Assembly: GCA_950054155.1 (NCBI GenBank)
Contig: CATLOT010000012.1
Location: 1 to 64,000, forward strand
Length of the DNA stretch: 64,000 bases
Direction of reading: 5' to 3'
Source of the DNA: an uncultured Bacteriovoracaceae bacterium
Lineage (GTDB): Bacteria; Bdellovibrionota; Bacteriovoracia; Bacteriovoracales; Bacteriovoracaceae
Positions 51,266 to 60,600 of this stretch are shown here, piece after piece. Position numbers and translations under genes: made by a program. The notes beneath the pieces are model-generated. The model saw only the letters and a list, made by a program, of their open reading frames with translations. It made no database searches and was not told the DNA's origin. How positions within the stretch are numbered: the stretch's first letter is position 1; every line of letters begins with the position of its first letter.

Positions 51266-52693
51266 TTAGTAGTTAGTGCTTGCTTCTTCCGGTGTTGTGA
51301 TCATTGAACCTATGAGATAAGTCAGAACGCCAGCCATGATGCCTGGTGCTACTTCATAGAAAGCGCCTGATAGCCCCGCAGCCTTCCAGGATAATGTTGA
51401 AATTATACCCGCTAGAATCATGGCAATACCCAGGCCTTCTGAGACTTTCTTATCGAGTGTATAGACAAAAAGAAGTGGGCCAAAAGAGGCTGCTAGAATA
51501 CTCCATGAAAAGACAACAAGCTCAAAGACATTAGATCCTCCATAGAGCGCAACAAAGAGAGCAATGAGAGTGACTCCTGCTGTTGCTAATTTAGTTGAGA
51601 GAAGGTCATCTCTTTTCTTTGGCATAAGATCTCGTGTAAAGGCAGCACTACAGCTCAAAATCTGTGAGTCTGCTGTGGACATCGTTGCCGAAAAAAGCCC
51701 TGCGAGCACCACGCCAATGAGAACATCTGGGAGTAGCTGTTGGCTCATTGTTGGAAGTGCTAATTCAGCATCAAAAGCCTGAGCCTCAGGAAGAATTACT
51801 CTTGAAACAAGACCTACACCATAAGTCAGAATAGTGAAGGCGATATAGAATGAGTAATAATAGATCTGAGTTTTCTTCATATTATTAGTATTATCAATTG
51901 TCATAAAGCGGATCATAATATGGGGTTGGCCGATGACGCCAAAGCCAGCAAAAACCCAGCCTAAAATGAAAAAGAAGACGCCTATTCCATTGTCCCAGGG
52001 AAGTCCGGTGGGGGCGACACTAAGATAGGTCGGAGACACTTTATCAAGCTGGTTAAAGAGAGAGGAAAGACCACCAGCATCTTGGACACCGACAATAAAG
52101 AGGGCGGCCATCGCGATAATCATAACAAAGGATTGGGCAGCATCTGTCCAAATCGAGGCTCGAATTCCACCACTGAGGCAATAGGCAAAGACAATGATGG
52201 CACCAATGATAGCGCCTGTGTTGTAGTTCCAATCAAAGAGAACATGAAGTGCTTTAGATCCTGCTTTGAATTGAGCAGCAGCATAAATGCCAAGAAAAAG
52301 GACAGTGATGATACCAACGATGAAGCGTAGCTTGCGATAGTCCGTTCCATGCCAGCGTGAAAGGACCCCCCCAAAGGATAACAGATTTTGCTTTTCTGTA
52401 TTTGCTCTTAATTTCTTATGAACATAGCGGGCCATAATGAGGTCGCCTAAAATCCAACCGACCATAAGCCAAATGGATTGAAGTCCCGAGGTGTAAGTAA
52501 AACCAATGAGGCCAATAAACATATAGCCCGAGTTATTGGTGGCCACGGCAGAAAGTGCAGCAAGCCATGGAGGGATATCGTGTCCTGCTAAAAGATAGTC
52601 GTTATTGCTGTGCTGGGCTTTCATAGAAGAGGAAACACCAATCAAAACAAAAACACCTAAAAAACATAGAAAACTTATGACAACTGTGGACAC
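51266..52693 (-). CDS. Sodium:solute symporter (SSS/PutP-like)
   Basis: A 475-residue transporter with about 13 membrane helices. SSS landmarks are 'NDYLLAGHDIPPWLAALSAV', 'ATNNSGYMFIGLIGFTY', 'SGGIRASIWTDAAQSFVM', 'GWVFAGFGVIGQPHIMIRFM' and the Na+-site motif 'AGLFSATMSTADSQILSCSA'. It couples Na+ entry to uptake of proline or a similar small solute. Closest in feel to PutP, but substrate is not certain. GTG start at 52693 with GGAGG 5 nt upstream. Monocistronic, convergent with the GHKL gene (2-nt gap). Confidence 0.93.
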   Translation of the reverse strand: MSTVVISFLCFLGVFVLIGVSSSMKAQHSNNDYLLAGHDIPPWLAALSAVATNNSGYMFIGLIGFTYTSGLQSIWLMVGWILGDLIMARYVHKKLRANTEKQNLLSFGGVLSRWHGTDYRKLRFIVGIITVLFLGIYAAAQFKAGSKALHVLFDWNYNTGAIIGAIIVFAYCLSGGIRASIWTDAAQSFVMIIAMAALFIVGVQDAGGLSSLFNQLDKVSPTYLSVAPTGLPWDNGIGVFFFILGWVFAGFGVIGQPHIMIRFMTIDNTNNMKKTQIYYYSFYIAFTILTYGVGLVSRVILPEAQAFDAELALPTMSQQLLPDVLIGVVLAGLFSATMSTADSQILSCSAAFTRDLMPKKRDDLLSTKLATAGVTLIALFVALYGGSNVFELVVFSWSILAASFGPLLFVYTLDKKVSEGLGIAMILAGIISTLSWKAAGLSGAFYEVAPGIMAGVLTYLIGSMITTPEEASTNY

Positions 52694-52865
52694 GAAGGCC
52701 TCCCGTACAATGAATAAAATTTAACATTGTTACTTTAACAAAATGAGTGGGTATTTATTCTGTGCACATCGCTTGTTTAGGAATTACCGAACCGACCGAG
52801 TTATTTGATCCTGTATTTTCATAATCTTAAGGTTTATAATAGAAGAAATTACCTAAGGACTTGTC

Positions 52866-53834
52866 TTGAAAATTGTCTTTCAGCATTTAGGAGTACTGCC
52901 TGTTGTTAAATATGGTGGTATCGAGCGAATTCTCTTTTGGCATATGAGGGAATTAGCTTCACGTGGTCACAACGTCGTTCTCATTGGAAATAAGGATTCT
53001 GATGTTGAACGCTATGGTATTGAGTTAATTGAAAGTCCCCTAGAGATGGAAGAGGTTGAGGAAGTCATTCCAAAAGATGCAGATCTTCTTCACTTAACAT
53101 TTAACTATGAACTCAAGAAAAGAGAGATTCCGGTTCTCTATAATATTCAAGGTAATGGTCAGATTGGGGAGAAGTTCTCAAGCAATACTGTATTTGTTTC
53201 TCGTCGGCATGCTGAAAATCATGGGGCGGAGTCTTTTATATATAACGCTATTGATTTCGAAGAGTATCCTTACAAAGATCGCCCCTATCGGTTGGATGAG
53301 CTTATGTTTTTGGCCAAGGGGTCATGGAGTGTTAAAAATCTCAAGCACTGCGTATGGGCTGCCAAGAAGAGTAAAAAGAAACTCCATATTGCTGGGGGGC
53401 GAACACTTTTACCCTCTCGTTATGTTGTCTCTCATGGAATGGTTGGTGGAGATGAGAAATTAGAGATTCTCAAAAAAACAGATGCTCTTCTCTTTCCTGT
53501 CAGATGGCATGAGCCTTTTGGAATAGCTATTATTGAAGCAATGGCCATGGGAAGCCCCGTTTTTGGTTCTCCCTATGGGAGTTTACCTGAATTAATTAAT
53601 GAAGATACTGGCTTCATTTGTCACAACAAGTTTGAGCTTTTGGATAAGATTCTTCTCAATAAGGACTTTAAAAGAAGTTCAATTCGCTCCTATACTCAAG
53701 AAAAATTTAGTATTTCACGCCTTACTGATGACTATATTAATGCGTATGAACGCATTATAAATGGTGAGTCTCTTAATAGAGAGATTCCTTCATGGCAGTT
53801 AGAGAAGCCTCCTTTAGAGCTTCTAGACTTTTAA
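52866..53834 (+). CDS. GT4 family glycosyltransferase
   Basis: A 322-residue GT-B enzyme, TTG start with AGGA upstream. N-terminal 'VVKYGGIERILFWHMRELAS' is the GGIER-type loop; 'LFPVRWHEPFGIAIIEAMAM' and 'GSPVFGSPYGSLPELINE' are the donor-binding E-x7-E region. It is somewhat short for GT4 (about 360-400). The next gene starts 43 nt before its stop, so they are coupled. It lies away from the other glycan genes but probably serves the same surface structure. Confidence 0.92.
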   Translation: MKIVFQHLGVLPVVKYGGIERILFWHMRELASRGHNVVLIGNKDSDVERYGIELIESPLEMEEVEEVIPKDADLLHLTFNYELKKREIPVLYNIQGNGQIGEKFSSNTVFVSRRHAENHGAESFIYNAIDFEEYPYKDRPYRLDELMFLAKGSWSVKNLKHCVWAAKKSKKKLHIAGGRTLLPSRYVVSHGMVGGDEKLEILKKTDALLFPVRWHEPFGIAIIEAMAMGSPVFGSPYGSLPELINEDTGFICHNKFELLDKILLNKDFKRSSIRSYTQEKFSISRLTDDYINAYERIINGESLNREIPSWQLEKPPLELLDF

Positions 53835-54226
53835 AACGTAGGAGAAAGGATATCGAGTGCCCAACGATTCGTGACTTTCAAGAGTTTTTAAAAGAGTACA
53901 GTACTAGGCTGGGCAGGTATCAGTACGTAAACCCTATGTATAATAAACGGAAAAAAGCTGCCCCCTATAAATCTGTTTATCTGATGATGGACAATCGCTA
54001 TAATCTATTTAGTATCTATGAAGATACAGAGATAGAAGCCATTAGCCAGTTGGCGAACTTTCTTGAAGATTATCTTGATGGTTTATACCCAGAGCTTAAG
54101 GCCCCTTTCGAGTTAGTTCCGAGCAAAAGAGGGAAGCTTCTTACTCCTAAGTCTTTAAAAAGGATCGCCGGCCTTTACATTGTATGGGTTGGTAAAGCAA
54201 CCAATCCTGAGAAAGGTCAGTACTAA
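53792..54226 (+). CDS. Basic hypothetical protein coupled to the glycosyltransferase
   Basis: A 144-residue cytoplasmic protein starting inside the upstream gene (43-nt overlap). It is basic at the N-terminus ('RASRLLKRRRKD'), then aromatic-rich, and ends 'AGLYIVWVGKATNPEKGQY'. No family recognised. The long overlap suggests coupling or a start slightly downstream that I cannot identify. The small DHp-like gene follows after 3 nt, so these three form one transcript. Confidence 0.65.
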   Translation: MAVREASFRASRLLKRRRKDIECPTIRDFQEFLKEYSTRLGRYQYVNPMYNKRKKAAPYKSVYLMMDNRYNLFSIYEDTEIEAISQLANFLEDYLDGLYPELKAPFELVPSKRGKLLTPKSLKRIAGLYIVWVGKATNPEKGQY

Positions 54227-54229
54227 AAA

Positions 54230-54415
54230 ATGGAAAATGAACAGCTGAGAAAACACATTCATGACATCGTAAATAAGGCCGTTGCTTGCCAAAGCTACTT
54301 ACGCCTCCTTCAAAAACAAGATCTTCAAGGCAAAGAAAAAGAGTACGCTGACAAAGCCTACGCTAGTATCATGGAAACCCTCGAATCCATCAAAACCCTT
54401 CGCTCCGAAGTATAA
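54230..54415 (+). CDS. Small DHp-like (histidine phosphotransfer) helical protein
   Basis: A 61-residue, all-helical protein: 'LRKHIHDIVNKAVACQSYLR' then 'LLQKQDLQGKEKEYADKAYA' and a final helix. The 'H-D-I-V-N' with following hydrophobic spacing resembles the H-box of histidine-kinase dimerisation helices, and two helices of this length would make a DHp hairpin. It has no ATPase domain. If the histidine is phosphorylated, the kinase must be another protein, for example the DHp-less GHKL ATPase 3 kb upstream. It starts 3 nt after the previous stop. Function inferred from a short motif only. Confidence 0.55.
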   Translation: MENEQLRKHIHDIVNKAVACQSYLRLLQKQDLQGKEKEYADKAYASIMETLESIKTLRSEV

Positions 54416-54474
54416 CCAATAGGTGCCAGGTTGAGTTTGGTTAGAGAGCCTCTAAGTAGGGCACGACTTGAGCA

Positions 54475-54814
54475 TTTGCAACCATTGACGAAGCAGGCTT
54501 TCTTCGAATTCTTGATCGAAAAAAAGATATGATTCTCGTCTCTGGTTTTAATGTCTTTCCTAATGAAGTTGAGGACGTTCTCCTTGAAATTGAGGGAGTT
54601 GATGATGTCGCTGCGATTGGTGTCGATAGTGAAAAGTCTGGCGAGGTTGTTAAAGCCTTTATCGTGGCCAAAAATAAAAACATAACGAAAGATGAAATTA
54701 CAGATTATGCTCGAAAAAATCTCGCTGGTTATAAAGTTCCAAAGATTATTGAATTCGTTGATGATTTACCCAAAAATAACGTAGGTAAAGGTTCTAAGGC
54801 GCGAACTTCGATAA
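54475..54814 (+). pseudogene. fadD: 3' fragment of a long-chain acyl-CoA synthetase (fadD)
   Basis: From about 54484 the frame reads '[20 protein letters not shown]', '[20 protein letters not shown]', and '[20 protein letters not shown]', the C-terminal AMP-binding domain of FadD-type ligases. The first 400-plus residues are missing: an in-frame TGA lies just upstream at about 54469 and no start or remainder is visible. Near 54789 one extra G shifts the frame. Skipping it restores 'GKVLRRELR' and the natural stop TAA at 54812-54814. This is a decayed remnant left by a deletion. Confidence 0.88.
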
Positions 54815-54845
54815 ATGACTCTTGAAACTTCGACTCGAGAGATTA

Positions 54846-55712
54846 CTACTTGTTAAGAGTTCCTGGTGTTACTCCAAAGTACCTCTTGAATTCGCGATTA
54901 AATTGACTCACGCTCTCGTAGCCGACACTTTCAGCCGTTTCTGAGACAGTCAGTTTTCTTTCAACTAAATACTCTCTTGCTTTGCTCAAACGTACTTTCT
55001 TTAAATATTGTATCGGAGACGATGAAGTTACATTTTTAAAGGTTTGGTGAAATGATGAGATGCTCATGTTTACCGATCGTGCTAGAGTTTCAACGTCGAA
55101 AGGTTGTGAATAATTAGTTTCGACATCTTTGAGAGCTGCCTCGATTTTAGATAAGTTTGTATTTTTGGTAGCAAGGGCAAATAAAGGTGCCGCTTCCTCT
55201 TTTTTTAAGATCAAGTAAATGATTTCTTTGATGATGTCAGGTCCGAAAATTTTCGCTTCTATTTCGTCTCGAAGACAAATAAGTAAACGGCAAAGTGCTG
55301 ACCTTAACCTCTGATCAACGTCGGAGACAAAAAGTCCCTTGTTTTTATCGCCTTGAGAGATTTTTTTGTACATATTCTTATCTTTAATGATGTCAATTAG
55401 GGAGTTAAGAGTCCCGAATTCAATATCCAGTAGCATTGCAATAATGGGCTCTCCATCAATGGAAAAGGCTTGGCATTTTAAGGGCATTGGAACAGTGAGA
55501 ACGAGAAAGTTATGGGGGTCATAGGAAATAGTGTGAGAGTTTGTATAAATGCATTTATGTCCCTGAAGCATGAATATGACACCCTGTTTGTAGAGTAAGT
55601 CTACTTTCTCGGTAGATTCTAAATTCTTGAAAAATCTAACTTGAGGAAGAAATGTTTTGTTGAGTCCACCTGATAACGATAGCTTAGACACTAATTCTTG
55701 AAGTTTATTCAT
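54846..55712 (-). CDS. AraC-family transcriptional regulator
   Basis: A 288-residue regulator from ATG 55712 (GGAGAGG upstream); the longer frame to 55739 has no ribosome site. Residues 1-180 match an AraC-type N-terminal cupin domain. Residues 195-288 form two helix-turn-helix units ('FDVETLARSVNMSISSFHQT', 'LTVSETAESVGYESVSQFNR', ending 'YFGVTPGTLNK'). It is divergent from the yqhD-type gene. In E. coli YqhC, an AraC-family protein, activates yqhD in response to reactive aldehydes, and the same arrangement here supports the same role. A 9-bp inverted repeat lies between the two genes. Confidence 0.93.
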   Translation of the reverse strand: MNKLQELVSKLSLSGGLNKTFLPQVRFFKNLESTEKVDLLYKQGVIFMLQGHKCIYTNSHTISYDPHNFLVLTVPMPLKCQAFSIDGEPIIAMLLDIEFGTLNSLIDIIKDKNMYKKISQGDKNKGLFVSDVDQRLRSALCRLLICLRDEIEAKIFGPDIIKEIIYLILKKEEAAPLFALATKNTNLSKIEAALKDVETNYSQPFDVETLARSVNMSISSFHQTFKNVTSSSPIQYLKKVRLSKAREYLVERKLTVSETAESVGYESVSQFNREFKRYFGVTPGTLNK

Positions 55713-55756
55713 TAGCCTCTCCTTTATCGGATTATACATTAATTACTGGTGATTTA

Positions 55757-55791
55757 ATGCCTAAATCTATCCTTTTTGTAGTTTTAGGCAT
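55757..55791. promoter_or_regulatory. 9-bp inverted repeat, candidate AraC-regulator operator
   Basis: ATGCCTAAA (55757-55765) and TTTAGGCAT (55783-55791) are perfect inverted copies, 26 bp start to start, in the divergent gap of the AraC and yqhD genes. A further related half-site GTTAGGCTT occurs at 55827-55835. Position and symmetry suggest binding by the adjacent regulator. Confidence 0.5.
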
Positions 55792-55880
55792 ATTCGGTGG
55801 AGTTGTGGGTATTAATTTAAAGTAGGGTTAGGCTTAAGATGCAGTAGGTTAATCAATAAGAAAACAGAGGAGTCTTATTT

Positions 55881-57041
55881 ATGCAAAACTTCAATTTTTA
55901 TAATCCCACTCAAATTATTTTTGGTGCGAATCGCTTAAGTGAACTTGATAGCCACATAGACAAAGGTGCAAAGGTGATGATCGTTTATGGAGGAGGCAGT
56001 GCTAAAAAATATGGAACTGTTGACCGTGCCATTGAAGCGTTAGGTGGAAGAAAGGTTATTGAGTTTGGAGGAGTGGAGGCAAACCCCCAGTTTAACACTT
56101 TAATGAAGGCTGTTGCTCTTGCAAAAGAAGAGGAAGTTGATTTTCTACTGGCCATCGGTGGTGGATCGGTTATGGATGGAACTAAGTTTATTTCACTGGC
56201 AATGCATTACGAAAAAGAGCCAGAGGATCTTCTTTTTCACGGTTTCTCTGGACCTCCAGCAAAAAAGGCAACGGCTTTAGGATGCATAGTTACTCTACCT
56301 GCGACAGGATCTGAGAGTAATGCAGGTGGGGTTATCACCTATAAGGATCAAAAGTATCCTGTTATGTGTCCTCTAACATACCCAAAGTTTTCTTTTCTTG
56401 ATCCAGAACTAACGCAAACTCTTCCTCGGGAGCAAATTGCAAATGGAGTTGCAGACGCCTTTGTTCATGTTATTGAACAATATCTTACTTATCCAGTAGA
56501 TGCCAAGGTCCAAGACCGAATGGCCGAAGGGATTTTACTTACGTTAATTGAGGATGGACCTAAAACTTATAGCGACTCGGATAACATGGAAGCTCGTAAA
56601 AACTTTATGTGGTCTGCCACAAATGCTCTCAATGGAATTATAGGTGTAGGAGTTCCTCAGGACTGGGCTACCCATATGATTGGGCATGAATTAACGGCAT
56701 CCTATGGGATTGCGCACGGAAGAACTCTTGCCGTAGTTTTGCCCTATTTGCTGAGAGAGAGAAAAGATAAAAAGAAGGCTAAGTTGCTTCAATATGCCAA
56801 AAGAGTGTGGAATATTTCTGAAGGTCGTGATGATGAAATCATCAATCAGGCGATTGATAAGACAGAGAACTTCTTTAATTCTTTGGGAATAAATACGAAG
56901 CTATCGTCCTATGGTATTGATGAGGCTGGGGTGGATAGAGTAACTGCAAATATGGAAAAAATGGGTCTTACTGCACTCTCTGAAACTCAAGACTTAGGTC
57001 TCGATACTGTAAAACGAATTCTAAAAAACGCGATAATTTAA
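55881..57041 (+). CDS. yqhD: YqhD-type iron-containing alcohol dehydrogenase / aldehyde reductase
   Basis: A 386-residue NADPH-dependent aldehyde reductase, closely like E. coli YqhD along its whole length. It has 'NFNFYNPTQIIFGANRLSEL', the nucleotide loop 'MIVYGGGSAKKYGTVDRAIE', 'DFLLAIGGGSVMDGTKFISL', 'TLPATGSESNAGGVI', and 'VPQDWATHMIGHELTASYGI'. Metal ligands follow the family pattern (Asp in 'NGVADAFVH', His in 'VHVIEQY', 'HMIGHEL' and 'IAHGRTL'). It detoxifies short-chain and lipid-derived aldehydes in the cytoplasm. GAGGAG ribosome site. It is followed by a strong bidirectional terminator. Likely induced by the divergent AraC regulator. Confidence 0.96.
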   Translation: MQNFNFYNPTQIIFGANRLSELDSHIDKGAKVMIVYGGGSAKKYGTVDRAIEALGGRKVIEFGGVEANPQFNTLMKAVALAKEEEVDFLLAIGGGSVMDGTKFISLAMHYEKEPEDLLFHGFSGPPAKKATALGCIVTLPATGSESNAGGVITYKDQKYPVMCPLTYPKFSFLDPELTQTLPREQIANGVADAFVHVIEQYLTYPVDAKVQDRMAEGILLTLIEDGPKTYSDSDNMEARKNFMWSATNALNGIIGVGVPQDWATHMIGHELTASYGIAHGRTLAVVLPYLLRERKDKKKAKLLQYAKRVWNISEGRDDEIINQAIDKTENFFNSLGINTKLSSYGIDEAGVDRVTANMEKMGLTALSETQDLGLDTVKRILKNAII

Positions 57042-57046
57042 AAGAA

Positions 57047-57079
57047 AGAAACCCTCCTTATTGATAAAGGAGGGTTTCT
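57047..57079. terminator. Bidirectional intrinsic terminator between yqhD and the efflux operon
   Basis: Perfect 13-bp stem AGAAACCCTCCTT (57047-57059) with AAGGAGGGTTTCT (57067-57079) and a 7-nt loop. It is flanked by A-rich sequence on the left and a T-rich stretch on the right. It serves yqhD on the plus strand and overlaps the TetR stop (57058) on the minus strand. Confidence 0.88.
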
Positions 57080-57666
57080 ACAGTTCTTTTTAGTTGTTCA
57101 CGTGTATCCTTTTTACTGTCAAAAGCAATTTCTACGGATTCGAAAAACTTAATCATGCAAACAAGGTTAAAAGCATTGTGGATGATGAAAGAAAAAATCA
57201 CCTGACAAAGCCATAGCGCATCTTCGTGTGAAATTGGATTTTGTCGTTCCTTATTTACAAGTGCAATAAATTTCTCACTTCCGGGATAACCAAATGTCTC
57301 ATTAACTAATACCTTCTTATGGCGACTTTCTTGATTTTGCTGATCAAGCTGTATGACGAGACGAAGTCCATTAATAACGTTTGGGTTGTTCTCGGTGAGA
57401 AGATCATAAATGGAAAGAATGAATGCGACGGGACTATTGTTTTCTTGAATAGAGTTAATTTCATTTCTTAGCACCTCGTAACTGTGAAGAAATGACTCAA
57501 AGAGAAGATTTTCTTTTGTCCTGAAATGATAGTTTATTGCAGCAATATTAACATCTGCCTCGGATGCAATTTTTCTAATGGATGCTCCTGCGAATCCTTC
57601 ATTGGCAAATAGGTTAACTGCAGTTTTAAGAATCCTTGCCTTAGTATCATTAATGATGTCATTCAT
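57058..57666 (-). CDS. TetR/AcrR family repressor
   Basis: A 202-residue regulator. The N-terminal DNA-binding domain is 'ARILKTAVNLFANEGFAGAS' plus 'IRKIASEADVNIAAINYHFR' and 'TKENLLFESF'. The C-terminal part, with hydrophobic helices, would bind drugs or lipids; a long loop near 110-125 ('QLDQQNQESRHKKV') is of the CecR/AcrR-like type. It is last in the marR-tolC-MFP-RND-tetR transcript, 10 nt after the pump gene, so the operon carries regulators at both ends. Autoregulation is likely but no second operator is visible inside. Confidence 0.93.
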   Translation of the reverse strand: MNDIINDTKARILKTAVNLFANEGFAGASIRKIASEADVNIAAINYHFRTKENLLFESFLHSYEVLRNEINSIQENNSPVAFILSIYDLLTENNPNVINGLRLVIQLDQQNQESRHKKVLVNETFGYPGSEKFIALVNKERQNPISHEDALWLCQVIFSFIIHNAFNLVCMIKFFESVEIAFDSKKDTREQLKRTVETLLYQ

Positions 57667-57676
57667 ATCATTCCCT

Positions 57677-60600
57677 TTATTCTTCTTTTAGGCTAAAGGC
57701 CCCTGAAAAGAATTTTTTCGCGCCATATTTGATGTTGTAAATAAGCCTATGGACAGCAGGAACCATTAAATAGGTAAAGAAAACAGAGCCAAGTATCCCT
57801 CCAATTACAACACCACCCATTGAAGCCTTGGCTTTGTCGATTTCAAAAACTTGAGGAATAGTACCTGCTACGATAGCAAGGGATGTCATAAGAATCGGCT
57901 TAAGCTTATTTTGTAGCGAGACCCAAAGTGCTTCTCCGACCTCTAAACCTTCACTAATTTTTTGCTCTGTAAATTCCACCATAAGAATTGCATTGTTTAC
58001 CGCAAGGCCAACGACCATAACCATCGCCATCATAGATGCGATATTGATACTGTAGTCTAAGAAAAACATGACTAGAAATACCCCAAGGAAAGATGTGAGG
58101 ATAGAGGAGGCAATTGATATAGGAAGGATGAACGAGTTGAGAATCGCTACTAAGAGCATGTAGGTCAGTATCACAGCGAGGATGAATGCTTTTCCTAATT
58201 CTGAGCCAGCTTCACTAGAGTTCTCGGCTTTTCCTGCAAATCGCCACTTAATGGTGTTTGGGATCTGGGCATTTTTAAACTCTTCGGTGAGTTCTGTCAT
58301 GACGGCACCGGAGATACCTTTTGCTAGGTAACCATTAAGTTGGATTATTCTAGCTTTATCCCTTCTCTTTAGAGGGGAGTCTGCGACAACATATTCGACT
58401 TTACCCAAGTTACTGATTGGAATAAGTCCATCCTTTCCAAGGATGAGAAAGTTGTCAAAGTCTTCAATTGATGTTTTGTATTCTTTGGCGAGTCTGACAT
58501 TAATATCATATTCTTCACCGCCTTCTTTGTAGATGGCGTCATCGTTCCCGTTCACAAGGGAGCGAATGACTGCTCCCATTCTAACATTGTTAAGGTTTTG
58601 GTTTATGATGGCATTTGCATCAGGAGTAAAACGGATTTCCATTTTCGGCTTCTTATAGAAGTTGTCAATTGTTCTAAAGTAGCCAGAATTGGACATGATT
58701 TCTTGCATCTTTTTAGATACAGCGATCATTTCACTGTAGTTCTCGCCTTCTATATTTACAGTGATGTCACCGAAGCCATCGGTAGAGCGTTCACCCCCAC
58801 TAATGATAAAGCTAATTTCTGGAATTTTACTGATAGATTTGAAAATTTGATCCATTAATTCTTTATAAGACTTTATTCTATCACCAGCATCGACGAGATC
58901 TACTGTAATTCTAGCCGTTTCCTCTCCGTTAAAGCCAACGTTAGCAAGCACGTTTTCTACTTCAGGATAGGAGAGCAGCTCTTTCTCTATCTTCTGACTT
59001 GCTTCACCAGTCCTTTCTACGGGTGTCCCGTCGGGCATCGTAATTTCAATTAAAAATTCACTTCGATCAGACTTTGGAATAAATTCAAATCCTAAACGTG
59101 TTGCAGGAAAAATAATGGTTAAAAAGAAAGCTGAGCTTATGATAAGTGATGTAAATGGAAATCGATTCATCTTATCGAAGAAGAACTTATAAAAATTGAG
59201 ACTCTTCTCTAGGATCTTATCAAGAAAATTAGAGAAAAAGCGAAAGATGCTTTTATTTTCATCAGGGTTTTTTAGAATGAGCGCACATAGCGTTGGGGTA
59301 AGAGTGACAGAAGCTAATATTGAAAAGAGAGTCGCAAAAACAACTGTCATTCCAAACTGAAGCATAAATTGACCAACTAATCCTCCCATAAAAGCAAGGG
59401 GGGTGAAGACAACAAGGTTGGTACCGGCACCTGCTATTACTGAGAGGAGAACTTCTTGCGTACCATCTTCAGCTGCTGTGACAGGGTCTTTACCCATCGC
59501 GAGATGTTTTGAAGTGTTTTCGATAATTAAAAGAGCATTCGCAACAAGGGTACCAAGACTTGTTCCAAAAGCTAGTAGGGTCATAAAGTTGATTGAAAAC
59601 CCTGATAAGTCCATTAAGAAGAAAGTAGAGACAATTGAAGTCGGTATTACAATTGCCGAAATAAAAGCTCCTCTCCAGTCACCAAGAAAGAAAATTAAAA
59701 TAAAGACACAAAGTGCAATACCGATTAAAAGACTTTTTGCCGTACTATACGTGTCTTTGAGTGTGATATCTGTTTTATCGATAACTAATTCAAGCTTGGT
59801 ATCTTTTGGTAGAGTTGGTCTAATCTTATCCATCTCAACCTTAAGAAGGGTAACCACTTTCACTGCGTCTCCATCTGAGAGCTTTTTAATAGAGAGACCT
59901 ATAACGCTTTCACCATTCACACGTGCGAGTGATTCGATGTCTTTATAGGAGTCCTCTATAGTCGCAATGTCCTTGAGCTTAAACATTTTCCCTTCATGGG
60001 AAACAATTTCTATGTTTTTAATCTCTTTTACAGATTGAAATTCTCCAATAAATCGTACTGAAATTTTTGAGTTCTGGCGGTCGATTGACCCTCCAGGTAC
60101 ATTTAGGTTTTTCCTTTTGATACTGTTGATAACATCTTCGATAGATAGAAAATTCTTAATAAGAAGATTGTTATCGAGATTGACGTTGATTTGCCTTTCA
60201 CGTCCACCATAGATGTCAACCGATGCTACCCCCTCAATCGAGCTTAATTTAGTCGAAAGTTTTTTGTCAGCATATTCCCATAGCTGAGTTTCATTCATGC
60301 TTGTGCTCGAAAGAGTGAGCTCCGCGATAGGTTGGATAAGAGGGTCAAACTTTTCAATAATAGGAGCATCTGCATCGGCCGGAAAGTCGTTTAGAATGGC
60401 CTCAACTTTGTCTTTAACTTCGATCGATTTAACATTGATATCGGCTTCGATGTTAAACTCTACAAGAGTTGATCCTACTGAGTCTTTGGACGTAGATTTG
60501 ATACTTTTGATTTCAGAAATTTCAGAAACAACATCTTCAATTTTCTTAGTGATTTGAGTTTCTATTTCTTCAGGTGATGCGCCAGGGTAAATTGTCGTTA

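Noticed and set aside
54441-54683. 80-codon minus-strand frame opposite the fadD fragment
   Set aside because: Serine/threonine-rich antisense translation of the AMP-binding domain; no ribosome site.
59403-59948. 181-codon plus-strand frame inside the RND gene
   Set aside because: It is the antisense shadow of a well conserved membrane region and has no ribosome site or sensible composition.
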